From positions 62,001 to 126,000 of the forward strand of contig NZ_CAJPNR010000002.1 of the NCBI RefSeq assembly GCF_905372115.1: a stretch of 64,000 nt of DNA, given 5' to 3'. Below, one piece after another: positions 1-7,575 of the stretch. Position 1 is the stretch's first letter, and the number at the start of each line of letters is the position of its first letter. The position numbers and the translations under genes were made by a program. Under the pieces are notes generated by a model, which saw only the letters and a program-made list of their open reading frames with translations, was not told the origin of the DNA and made no database searches. Origin of the DNA: an uncultured Streptococcus sp. Lineage in GTDB: Bacteria > Bacillota > Bacilli > Lactobacillales > Streptococcaceae.

Positions 1-187
1 CCACCAAAAAAACAGAGCCCTGTATCAGAATAAAACTCAGTACAAACAAGGAGAAAAAAATAGAAATCAAAGCTCCAGTAGTAAGAATCCATTTTTTGAG
101 CAGGAAAAAATTCATCCAAAATACCAGCACAGCGACTAGCTCTCCTGTGGCTAAATTATTTAATTTTTGTTTCATAAGCTTTTTCAA
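1..187 (-). CDS. small membrane protein, 3' end beyond window
   Basis: This partial gene runs off the left edge. Two long hydrophobic stretches follow a short polar N-terminus, so it is probably an integral membrane protein. The first ATG is at 175-173, but an in-frame TTG at 187-185 sits about nine bases after a strong Shine-Dalgarno (GGAGGTGG, 204-197), and I prefer that start. It is read in the same direction as the SorC regulator upstream, about 100 bases away. I do not recognise the family. Confidence 0.55.
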   Translation of the reverse strand, partial: MKKLMKQKLNNLATGELVAVLVFWMNFFLLKKWILTTGALISIFFSLFVLSFILIQGSVFLV

Positions 188-289
188 ATCAACAATCCAC
201 CTCCATACATAGCTGCTAATTAACTATTAAAAAATAGGATTCCTGAATTTAGTTTTGGAAATCTTATTTCACCTGAGATTCTACTGCCA

Positions 290-1261
290 TCAAGAAGTGA
301 GGAAACTCCTATCTCCATCCAGTTCTAGCATTTTTAGAATCGTCGATTCATCTGTGACCAAATGATTAACATAGCCCGCTCGCAACACCGCTAAGATAGC
401 AGCAGATTTTTGACTGCCATAGGCAAAGGCTAGACTAAGCGGCACTTTTTTCAAATTTTCCAAAGAGATGGCAATCGTTCGATTTTGCAAATGCTGGTAG
501 ACCATATCCCCTTTTTTATTAAAGAAGCGACAGCAGATTTCTCCAACAGCATCCTGACTCTCTAGAGCAAGAAAATCCTCTGAGGTCAGCATGTCCAACC
601 ATTGACGATTTCTCGTATCAACCTGCCCGCCAATACCAACCACAGCCACATCCAGCTCCTGCCAGCTGCTTTTCAGATCTTCAAAATATTTAGAAGCCAA
701 TATTCCATTTGTCAGTTGCTCATTCTCCTGAATAATCGTGGAATTCATAAAACGGCAGTCCCCATGGTATTTTCCAGCCATGCTATAGATGAGGGTATTC
801 ACATGATAGCGAGCATGGATATGACTGGGACCACCTGCCAAAGGAAAGAAATGAACATTTGTCAAATGCTTGTTGCTGGAGTGCTCTACTAAAAGGCTCA
901 AGCTCTTGCCCCAAGAAAATCCTACTTTATCATTGTCTTTAATCAGGCTGCGCAGCATAGCTGCAGCAGCTTGAGCCAACCTCTCTTCCAGGTCTGCTGG
1001 AGATTCATCCACTAAATTACTGACAATTTCGATTCCCTTGAGCCCATATTTTTCTTTTACATAGTTTTCCAAATGGAACAAGCGGGTATCAAAGTCTTCA
1101 ATCTCAATCTTTACAATGCCCTCTTTTTTAGCTTCTGCCAGCATTCGGCTAATGGTGGTGCGATAAATCCCTGTCTCAGCCGCAATGTCAGACTGGCTTC
1201 TTTCTTCGATATAGTAGAGATAAGCAATTTTTGCCAATAGTTTTTTTCTTTCATTTTTCAT
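290..1261 (-). CDS. SorC-family sugar-responsive transcriptional regulator
   Basis: 323 residues, the usual SorC/CggR length. An N-terminal helix-turn-helix (about residues 18-45, containing SQSDIAAETGIYRTTISRML) is followed by a sugar-phosphate-binding domain with the typical SWGKSLSLLVEHSS-like segment. An AAGGAGAT ribosome site precedes the ATG. It lies 16 bases behind a DeoR gene and is probably co-transcribed with it. In other streptococci a DeoR-SorC pair controls a PTS/PflD/transaldolase/GldA cluster next to a glycyl-radical activase. Here the activase is present, but the next gene downstream is an unrelated membrane protein, so the target operon is uncertain. Confidence 0.8.
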   Translation of the reverse strand: MKNERKKLLAKIAYLYYIEERSQSDIAAETGIYRTTISRMLAEAKKEGIVKIEIEDFDTRLFHLENYVKEKYGLKGIEIVSNLVDESPADLEERLAQAAAAMLRSLIKDNDKVGFSWGKSLSLLVEHSSNKHLTNVHFFPLAGGPSHIHARYHVNTLIYSMAGKYHGDCRFMNSTIIQENEQLTNGILASKYFEDLKSSWQELDVAVVGIGGQVDTRNRQWLDMLTSEDFLALESQDAVGEICCRFFNKKGDMVYQHLQNRTIAISLENLKKVPLSLAFAYGSQKSAAILAVLRAGYVNHLVTDESTILKMLELDGDRSFLTS

Positions 1262-1277
1262 CTTATCTCCTTCTCTG

Positions 1278-2021
1278 CTAGATCAGAGTCAGCTTGATAT
1301 CGGCAGCTTTCAAGCGCTCAACAGCCCCTTTAGGAATCGCCTTGTCAGTCACCACTTGGGCAATCTGCTTGAAGCCAAATCTCTTAACTATTCCTTTTCT
1401 GGTAAACTTACTTGAGTCCGTCAAGACAATCATCTGGTCAGATGCCTCTGACATATACTGCACAACCTCACTCCGCATCAGATCCTTGCCTGTAAAGCCT
1501 AGATTTTCATCATAGCCATCTGTTCCGACAAAGGCATGTTCTACATGGAAAAACCGAATCATTTCCTTGAGAAGAGGCCCTACTGTCACTTGAGAATCTT
1601 TCTGAAATTCTCCGCCCAGTAAGATAATTTTACAAGAATCAGTTTGTTTTATATAATCCGCAATAAAATAAGAATTGGTAATAATCTTGACATTCTTCTT
1701 CGTTCGGCAGATTTCCTCAGCTAGTAAAGCACAGGTCGATCCTGATTCGATCATAATGGTTTCATTATCATGAACGATTTTTGCTGCTTCCTGGGCAATT
1801 CGGCGCTTGGTATCATAATGAAAGGAAAGCCTAACATTCAGATCATCGCCGCTATTTAAAACAGCATAGCCATGCTCTCTGCGCAACAGACCTTTGGTTT
1901 CCAGCTTATCCAAGTCTTTGCGAATCGTTACTTTGGACACTTTTAAGCGGTCAGACAAAGTATTGACATCGATTCGTTCAAATTCAGATACTAATTTAAC
2001 AATTTCATCTAAACGTTCCAT
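1278..2021 (-). CDS. DeoR-family transcriptional regulator
   Basis: 247 residues with the DeoR plan: winged HTH at about residues 5-55 (LSDRLKVSKVTIRKDLDKLE) and a C-terminal sensor domain with conserved segments such as MIESGSTCALLAEEI, LGGEF and GTDGYDENLGF. It likely senses a phosphorylated sugar. The start has a GAGGTGAT ribosome site. It is divergent from the activase gene and heads a two-gene regulator unit with the SorC gene. A -10-like TACAAT (2045-2040) and a 10-bp palindrome lie just upstream, so autoregulation is plausible. Confidence 0.8.
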   Translation of the reverse strand: MERLDEIVKLVSEFERIDVNTLSDRLKVSKVTIRKDLDKLETKGLLRREHGYAVLNSGDDLNVRLSFHYDTKRRIAQEAAKIVHDNETIMIESGSTCALLAEEICRTKKNVKIITNSYFIADYIKQTDSCKIILLGGEFQKDSQVTVGPLLKEMIRFFHVEHAFVGTDGYDENLGFTGKDLMRSEVVQYMSEASDQMIVLTDSSKFTRKGIVKRFGFKQIAQVVTDKAIPKGAVERLKAADIKLTLI

Positions 2022-2049
2022 TCTATCACCTCTACTATTATTGTAACAA

Positions 2050-2059
2050 AAGACGTCTT
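2050..2059. promoter_or_regulatory. candidate operator palindrome in divergent regulator/activase region
   Basis: AAGACGTCTT is a perfect 10-bp palindrome between the DeoR gene and the divergent activase, just upstream of the DeoR -10 candidate. It could be an operator for either regulator. The assignment is inference. Confidence 0.35.
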
Positions 2060-2091
2060 AAAAATAAAACAAAAAATAGTTTCATTCGTAA

Positions 2092-2120
2092 TTGTTTTTC
2101 TTTCTAAAATAAGTTATAAT
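2092..2120 (+). promoter_or_regulatory. promoter of the glycyl-radical activase
   Basis: TTGTTT (2092-2097), a 17-bp spacer and a perfect TATAAT (2115-2120) precede the activase start by about 25 bases. Confidence 0.65.
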
Positions 2121-2145
2121 GATTGTATCCAAAGGAGGCCTGAGT

Positions 2146-2922
2146 ATGGAAACAACAAAAGGAATTATTTTCAACATCCAACATTTCAGTATTCATGATG
2201 GACCAGGGATTCGTACAACGGTTTTCCTCAAGGGCTGTCCTCTACGCTGCCCTTGGTGCTCTAATCCAGAATCACAGCAATTCAGACCCGAGCCTATGCT
2301 GGATGCCACTACCAAAAAAAGCATCACTATGGGGGAGGAGAGAAGCGTCGAGGAGATTATCAACGAAGTCCTAAAGGACAGAGATTTTTATGAAGAATCT
2401 GGCGGCGGCCTGACCTTATCTGGCGGAGAGATTTTCGCCCAGTTTGAATTTGCCAAAGCCATTCTCAAAGCAGCTAAGGAAAAAGGGATTCATACTGCTA
2501 TCGAAACAACTGCCTTTGTAGAACACGAAAAATTCGTGGATCTCATCCAATACGTTGATTTTATCTATACAGACCTGAAACATTATAACTCTGTCAACCA
2601 CCGCAAGGTGACTGGAGTAAAAAACGAATTAATTGTTCAGAATATCCACTACGCCTTCACTCATCAAAAGACGATTGTTCTCCGAATTCCTGTCATTCCA
2701 GATTTTAACGACTCTTTAGAAGATGCGGAGCAGTTTGCGACTCTGTTTAATGAACTATCCATCGATCAAGTCCAGCTGCTGCCTTTCCATCAATTTGGCG
2801 AAAATAAATACAAATTACTTGGCCGAAAGTATGCCATGGAAGATGTCAAGGCCTTGCACCCTGAAGACTTATTTGAATACCAAGATGTCTTTTTGAAGCA
2901 TGACATTAATTGTTATTTTTAG
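2146..2922 (+). CDS. glycyl-radical enzyme activating protein (radical SAM, PflA/PflC-like)
   Basis: 258 residues. The CPLRCPWC motif near the N-terminus gives the CxxxCxxC ligands for the radical-SAM 4Fe-4S cluster, followed by GGGLTLSGGE, which helps bind S-adenosylmethionine. Such activases abstract a hydrogen from a glycine of a partner pyruvate-formate-lyase-like enzyme. The extra eight-iron ferredoxin insert of longer relatives is missing. The chosen ATG has AAAGGAGG six to seven bases upstream; an ATG at 2119 overlaps the -10 box and is unlikely. No glycyl-radical enzyme is encoded in the window, so its substrate is outside or lost. Confidence 0.8.
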   Translation: METTKGIIFNIQHFSIHDGPGIRTTVFLKGCPLRCPWCSNPESQQFRPEPMLDATTKKSITMGEERSVEEIINEVLKDRDFYEESGGGLTLSGGEIFAQFEFAKAILKAAKEKGIHTAIETTAFVEHEKFVDLIQYVDFIYTDLKHYNSVNHRKVTGVKNELIVQNIHYAFTHQKTIVLRIPVIPDFNDSLEDAEQFATLFNELSIDQVQLLPFHQFGENKYKLLGRKYAMEDVKALHPEDLFEYQDVFLKHDINCYF

Positions 2923-2945
2923 TCTTTAATTTTTCAAACACCAAA

Positions 2946-2990
2946 AAACAAGCCACGCTGTCAACCCTGCGGTTGGAAGGTGGCTTGTTT
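2946..2990. terminator. bidirectional terminator
   Basis: AAACAAGCCAC and GTGGCTTGTTT form an 11-bp stem, with an inner CAACC/GGTTG hairpin. Flanking A and T runs suit termination of both converging genes. Confidence 0.7.
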
Positions 2991-2993
2991 TGT

Positions 2994-3863
2994 TTATTCT
3001 CCAAATAGTTTGAGTTTGCTTTCAATTTCCTGATAGACCCGACTGGACTGCATGCCAACGGCTGCAGCGCTGTCACGACAATACTGGAGCAGGAAGGTGT
3101 AATACTTGTAGTAGAAACTCAGGTCATAGCCCAGCTTACCTAGAATGGCTAGCTGCTCCTCGAAACCTACAATCAAGTCTCGAAACCACTGCTCATTCCA
3201 AGTCATGGAGATGCTATTTGGCCGCAAGCGATAGTAATAGAGCGGTTCATTGAGATAGATAATCTTCTCTGACTGAAGATAAAGCTTATAAGTTGTGAAG
3301 GCATCTTCAGCCACTCGGCCGACTGGATAGCGTACTTTATCAAAAAGCTCACGCTTATAGAGCTTAGCCCAAGCACAGAGAAAGACACCGTCTAGCATGC
3401 GCCGTCTAGGATACTCCTCGATTATCTCTTCTCGCGTATAGAGGGTTTCAAAATGCTCTGTCGAATAGTAGAGGAAGGCTGAATCCTCTGCACGAAAGCT
3501 ACAATGATGACCGATAGCAATATCCGCATCGTACTCCTTGAGCTTTTCATAAAGGCGGGCAACATGCTGCTCAGGCAGCCAGTCATCTGAATCAACAAAA
3601 ATCAAATAGTCTGCACTAGAGTGCTCAATCCCTGTGTTGCGGGCACCGGACAAGCCTTGATTGTCCTGATGAATGAGACGAATCCTCGCATCCTGGTCAG
3701 CCAGCTCTTGGCAAATCTGGCCCGAAGCATCTGTTGAACCATCATTGACTAGAATAATCTCCAGATTTTGATAGGTCTGACGACAGACGCTGTTCACACA
3801 TTCTGCTAAATACTGCTCAACATTGTAAACAGGGATGATAACACTGATTAATTCCTGAGACAT
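2994..3863 (-). CDS. family 2 glycosyltransferase
   Basis: 289 residues. The N-terminal GT-A fold is recognisable from ISVIIPVYNVEQYL, LVNDGSTD (residues 39-46) and the metal-binding D91-S-D-D motif; GLSGARNTGI lies between. The C-terminal part is typical of streptococcal enzymes that add sugars to surface polymers. There is no membrane segment, so it is probably cytoplasmic. It is a single gene ending in a shared terminator. Donor and acceptor cannot be told from sequence. Confidence 0.8.
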   Translation of the reverse strand: MSQELISVIIPVYNVEQYLAECVNSVCRQTYQNLEIILVNDGSTDASGQICQELADQDARIRLIHQDNQGLSGARNTGIEHSSADYLIFVDSDDWLPEQHVARLYEKLKEYDADIAIGHHCSFRAEDSAFLYYSTEHFETLYTREEIIEEYPRRRMLDGVFLCAWAKLYKRELFDKVRYPVGRVAEDAFTTYKLYLQSEKIIYLNEPLYYYRLRPNSISMTWNEQWFRDLIVGFEEQLAILGKLGYDLSFYYKYYTFLLQYCRDSAAAVGMQSSRVYQEIESKLKLFGE

Positions 3864-4034
3864 GATAACTCCTATTCTTTTCCTGTCTTTTTATTATACA
3901 TGATTTTTTAGGTTTGTGAGGTGTTTTTGGAAAATAAGTTTTTAAAGGATAACTTTCTATTTTTAGACATATTTTAATCTATTGTTCAATTGCTGTGTTT
4001 TTACACTTATAAAAATCTTTCGTTCTTTATTTTG

Positions 4035-4043
4035 TGCTATACT
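4035..4043 (+). promoter_or_regulatory. extended -10 promoter of the NERD gene
   Basis: TGC followed by TATACT (4038-4043), about 30 bases before the start. No good -35 is seen, as is common for extended -10 promoters. Confidence 0.5.
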
Positions 4044-4073
4044 CGAATTAGGGATTTTAAGGGAGATTAGGAA

Positions 4074-5054
4074 ATGATTGGATTCTTTTTCGTCGCATTT
4101 GTGGCTGTCTTTGGCATCGTCTTTTTTATCAGTTATAAGCTACTCGATGACAGGGAAGATACGGACTCGGATTGGTCGTCCAGCCAAAGCCAAGAGCCTG
4201 ACTATTTCCAGCAAACTCAGACTGCCCCTTGGGAACTCAAATACAACAAGGGAAAACAGGGAGAGTACCAGCTTGGTCAGGTCTTGAACCAGCTCTATGG
4301 CTATAAAAAGATTTTGTACAATCTCTACATCTTCAAAGAAGATGGCACTACCACTGAGATTGATGCACTGCTGATTCATCCATCTGGAATTTACATTTTT
4401 GAGTCAAAAAACTACAAGGGCTGGATCTTCGGCTCAGAAAATCAGCAATACTGGACTCAGGTTCTTTCCAGAGGCCGCGGAAAATCTTACAAGCATTCTT
4501 TTTTCAATCCCATTATTCAAAATAAAGTCCATCTCAAATGGCTCAGCTATTATCTCAACCAATACACGCCAAATCTATATTCCTATATCGTCTTTGGCAA
4601 TGACTGTCAGCTTAAGGAAATCCATCTAAACAGTGACAGGCATAAGGTTATTCAGACCTGGCAAGTGATTGGGGCAATTGACAGGCAGGCCTGCCAAAGT
4701 CAAGTCTGCCTGTCACCCGAGCAGATTGACGACCTCTATCGTATGCTCCTGCCCTTGACCAAGCGAAAGCAGGTCATCAAAGAGCGCCATATTAACAGCA
4801 TTGCCCAGAATAAACAGCGTAGAGAAGCAGAAAAGATCTGCCCTCGCTGCCAGCATGGATTGGTGCTCCGTACAGCAGCCAAAGGTTCTAAGGCCGGTCA
4901 GAAATTTTGGGGCTGCTCCAACTTCCCAAGATGCCGCTTTACTCAAAAATACCAAGAGCCTGTCTGCAGTCCGATTGCCGAGCAGGTTGCGCAAGCACCT
5001 AACCTTGGACAGCCTGTCGTGCAAAACCTAAACCAAACACAAAGCAACAGCTAG
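4074..5054 (+). CDS. membrane-anchored NERD-domain protein with C-terminal zinc ribbon
   Basis: 326 residues. One N-terminal membrane helix (about 2-20) precedes a NERD (nuclease-related) domain at about 60-180, with a plausible active site at D97 and the E110-S-K112 pair in TTEIDALLIHPSGIYIFESK. The C-terminus holds a topoisomerase-type four-Cys zinc ribbon (C256, C259, C281, C287). The layout suggests a membrane-tethered protein acting on nucleic acid, but no function is established. It is a single gene with its own promoter and terminator. Confidence 0.75.
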   Translation: MIGFFFVAFVAVFGIVFFISYKLLDDREDTDSDWSSSQSQEPDYFQQTQTAPWELKYNKGKQGEYQLGQVLNQLYGYKKILYNLYIFKEDGTTTEIDALLIHPSGIYIFESKNYKGWIFGSENQQYWTQVLSRGRGKSYKHSFFNPIIQNKVHLKWLSYYLNQYTPNLYSYIVFGNDCQLKEIHLNSDRHKVIQTWQVIGAIDRQACQSQVCLSPEQIDDLYRMLLPLTKRKQVIKERHINSIAQNKQRREAEKICPRCQHGLVLRTAAKGSKAGQKFWGCSNFPRCRFTQKYQEPVCSPIAEQVAQAPNLGQPVVQNLNQTQSNS

Positions 5055-5071
5055 AATCTGCTGTTGCTTTT
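5043..5071 (+). terminator. terminator of the NERD gene
   Basis: AGCAACAGC and GCTGTTGCT pair around the stop codon and are followed by a T run. Confidence 0.75.
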
Positions 5072-5102
5072 TTGTAGATTATTTTCCCTCTAGCTTGCAA
5101 AA

Positions 5103-6518
5103 CTAAGATTTTTTCTTCAAGCCAAGGAAGCTAGCACCCAGTCCTAAGAGCCCGAGTCCAAGCAGATTGGTCAATAGGCTGCTTTGACTACCGGTCTTAG
5201 GCAGTTGTTTGGAAGAAGCTTGTTGAAGAGTTGGCTGTTGAGACGCTGCTTGAGGGCCCGTCTTGCCGCTTGTTTTGTAGGTCAGATTTTCCGCTTGGCT
5301 ACCCTTTGGATCAGGTCTTGCAGGGGTTGGCTGCTGAGCTTGATTTTGGGCGGCTTGCTCCATATCGGCCAGCGGCACGATACTCTTCATAAACTCATCT
5401 TGTGAAATGGCCCTTTCTTCGACTGCATCTTGAATACCAGTGAGGCTTACAAAATAGTAACGAGCCCAATCCTTGGTCAGTCGCTGAATACCAGCCAAAC
5501 CAGCTCCTGGATACCAGAGCGGCTTACTCACTTCTTCAGCAAATTTCCAGTCACCGCCAACTTGAATACCAAGCTTGGCATCTGGGTCAGATTTTTCAGA
5601 AATACGCGCTTCGACAGAAACCAGAACAGCCCGAATGGTCTGAGGATTCGGAATATCACGAGCCTGATCAGAACCCCAGTGGGCAACCCGATCCTGCTTA
5701 GGTAAGACCTCAATAGCTGTTCCCCCGCCAGCCAAGGCTTCCTGCCGGGCATCTCCTACGTTGCTGGACATATTTCCCTTGAATTGAGAAACCCATTGAA
5801 CCCCTTGAGGGTGATCCACAATTTTCTCCCAGACATTGGAATCCTTCCGGAGCACAAAAGCTTGCATGTTCCGAATATCCGCCCAAGCATTGCTGGCCTT
5901 ATTGTCCGTCATTTCCATCACAACGCCCCAAGGATCAAATTCATTCATCCATTTGCCGCGTTCCTTGTCAAAGACAGCCTGTGCTTCTTCGTCGGTCATC
6001 CCTTCGCCTTTATAAGCTAGGTAGTACCAATCAGCTGCTGGGTCATAAGTCGGCCGACCGCCTAACACAACAGCACCGCCATTAAATTGGCCAGGGCCGC
6101 CATTAGGACCGCGCTTTTGACGCTCCCCATTTTCTTCAACGACATTTTCCTCCGACCAAACCCAGACATCCCCTTGATTGGCTCCCATCTGAGCAATGGC
6201 GCGCTGCTTCTGCTCATTGGACATGACCTGACTGGCTGGCAACTCGCTAGCAGCTGCAGCTGATTCGGCCTGACTTGCAGGAGCTGCTTGGGGTTCGGCC
6301 ACAGCTGGATTTTCAACCTCAGGACTTGCTTGCGCCGTCGAAGAAGCCGGCCTTTCAGCTACTGCGGCAGGGGCAGGCGCAACATCTTCTGCTTCAACTC
6401 TTGAGACGCACGTCAAAGCTGCTACGGACAAGAGGGAAGCACATAGCAGTAAGCCGCTCCCATACTTGGCAGCAGAAGCAGATTTTGCTAGGGCTTGCCA
6501 AGAAAACTTATTATTCAT
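5103..6518 (-). CDS. LPXTG cell-wall-anchored protein of unknown function
   Basis: 471 residues. A signal peptide of about 43 residues, without a YSIRK motif, is followed by an Ala/Pro-rich region (about 45-100). A unique domain (about 100-390) is rich in Trp and Asp, for example in DPAADWYYLAYKGEGMTDEE. Then come a Gln/Pro spacer, LPKTG, a hydrophobic segment and KKK, the sortase A signal. AAAGGAG lies before the ATG. I recognise no known fold in the central domain, so ligand or enzyme activity is unknown. It is probably a monocistronic gene. Confidence 0.8.
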   Translation of the reverse strand: MNNKFSWQALAKSASAAKYGSGLLLCASLLSVAALTCVSRVEAEDVAPAPAAVAERPASSTAQASPEVENPAVAEPQAAPASQAESAAAASELPASQVMSNEQKQRAIAQMGANQGDVWVWSEENVVEENGERQKRGPNGGPGQFNGGAVVLGGRPTYDPAADWYYLAYKGEGMTDEEAQAVFDKERGKWMNEFDPWGVVMEMTDNKASNAWADIRNMQAFVLRKDSNVWEKIVDHPQGVQWVSQFKGNMSSNVGDARQEALAGGGTAIEVLPKQDRVAHWGSDQARDIPNPQTIRAVLVSVEARISEKSDPDAKLGIQVGGDWKFAEEVSKPLWYPGAGLAGIQRLTKDWARYYFVSLTGIQDAVEERAISQDEFMKSIVPLADMEQAAQNQAQQPTPARPDPKGSQAENLTYKTSGKTGPQAASQQPTLQQASSKQLPKTGSQSSLLTNLLGLGLLGLGASFLGLKKKS

Positions 6519-6553
6519 ATCATTCTCCTTTCATAAGGCACAGAATCTAGCTT

Positions 6554-6602
6554 AATCAATGAAACAAGCAGACTGATTCACTGCTCTTAGCCTTCATTGA
6601 TT
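6554..6602. promoter_or_regulatory. 10-bp inverted repeat upstream of the LPXTG gene
   Basis: AATCAATGAA (6554-6563) and TTCATTGATT (6593-6602) are a perfect inverted repeat 29 bp apart. It could be an operator or a hairpin between the aldo/keto reductase and the surface protein. Confidence 0.35.
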
Positions 6603-6636
6603 CTGAATAAAAAATAATCTCCCTGCAAAAACAAGC

Positions 6637-7566
6637 TTAGGGCAGAGGATTCCCTGCGCTCTTGTATATCTTATACCAGTCAGCCCGAGAGAGCTCAATA
6701 TCAAAAGCAGCCACCATTGAGCGAATTCGCTGCGGATTCATGGAGCCAACAATCGGCTGCATTTGTGCCGGATGACGCAAAATCCAGGCGAGAACTAAGG
6801 CTTCAAAGGAAACTTGATAGTCTGACGCAAAGGCATGCAGAGTTTCTGTAAGCGGAGCATATTTAGGATGCTCCATAAAAAGTCCCTGGTTCAAGTCAAC
6901 CTGAAATGGTGACCAAGGCTGAATCGTGATATGATGCAATCGACAATAGTCCAGCACACTACCATCCCGGACGATTGCCAAAGGATTGAGCATATTGGCA
7001 TTGAGCCCAGCATCCAGCATCGGAGTATGGGCTGGGCCAAACTGCAGTTGGTTAGCAATCAAGGGCTGCTCCACACTTTTCTGCAGCAGCTCGATCTGAT
7101 AAGGATTTTGATTACTGACTCCGAAATGGCGGACCTTCCCAGCCTGGTGCAGCTGTGAGAAAGCCTCAGCTACCTCTTCCGGCTCCACAAGAGCATCTGG
7201 CCGGTGTAGGAGGAGCACATCCAGATAGTCTGTCTGCAAACGCTCCAAGCTGGCTTCAACCGAACGAATAATATAATCCTTAGAAAAGTCAAAATGGTAG
7301 TTGGTGTGAACATCCCTCAGTCCGCACTTGGACTGGATGAGAACTTGGTCCCGGGGAATCTTAGCCGTACGAAGAGCCTGCGCAAACTTGGCTTCAGACT
7401 GGCCGCCAGCATAAACATCTGAGTGGTCAAAGAAATTAATTCCCACTTCTACTGCTGTTTCAAGAACGGAAACGACCTCTTTAGGATCATGCTCTGCCAG
7501 TCGCATGCAGCCCAAAATCAGCTGACTGGCTCCCTCCAGTTCATTCCCGACTGTTATATATTTCAT
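6637..7566 (-). CDS. aldo/keto reductase
   Basis: 309 residues, full length for the YdhF-like branch. The catalytic tetrad is visible: D47 and Y52 (FFDHSDVY), K80 (IQSKCG) and H121 (LLLHRP). NADPH-dependent reduction of a carbonyl or sugar aldehyde is expected. It starts nine bases after the stop of the GH35 gene and is the last gene of the PTS operon, so it probably works on a sugar from that pathway. The substrate is not deducible. Confidence 0.8.
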   Translation of the reverse strand: MKYITVGNELEGASQLILGCMRLAEHDPKEVVSVLETAVEVGINFFDHSDVYAGGQSEAKFAQALRTAKIPRDQVLIQSKCGLRDVHTNYHFDFSKDYIIRSVEASLERLQTDYLDVLLLHRPDALVEPEEVAEAFSQLHQAGKVRHFGVSNQNPYQIELLQKSVEQPLIANQLQFGPAHTPMLDAGLNANMLNPLAIVRDGSVLDYCRLHHITIQPWSPFQVDLNQGLFMEHPKYAPLTETLHAFASDYQVSFEALVLAWILRHPAQMQPIVGSMNPQRIRSMVAAFDIELSRADWYKIYKSAGNPLP

Positions 7567-7575
7567 CGCAACACC

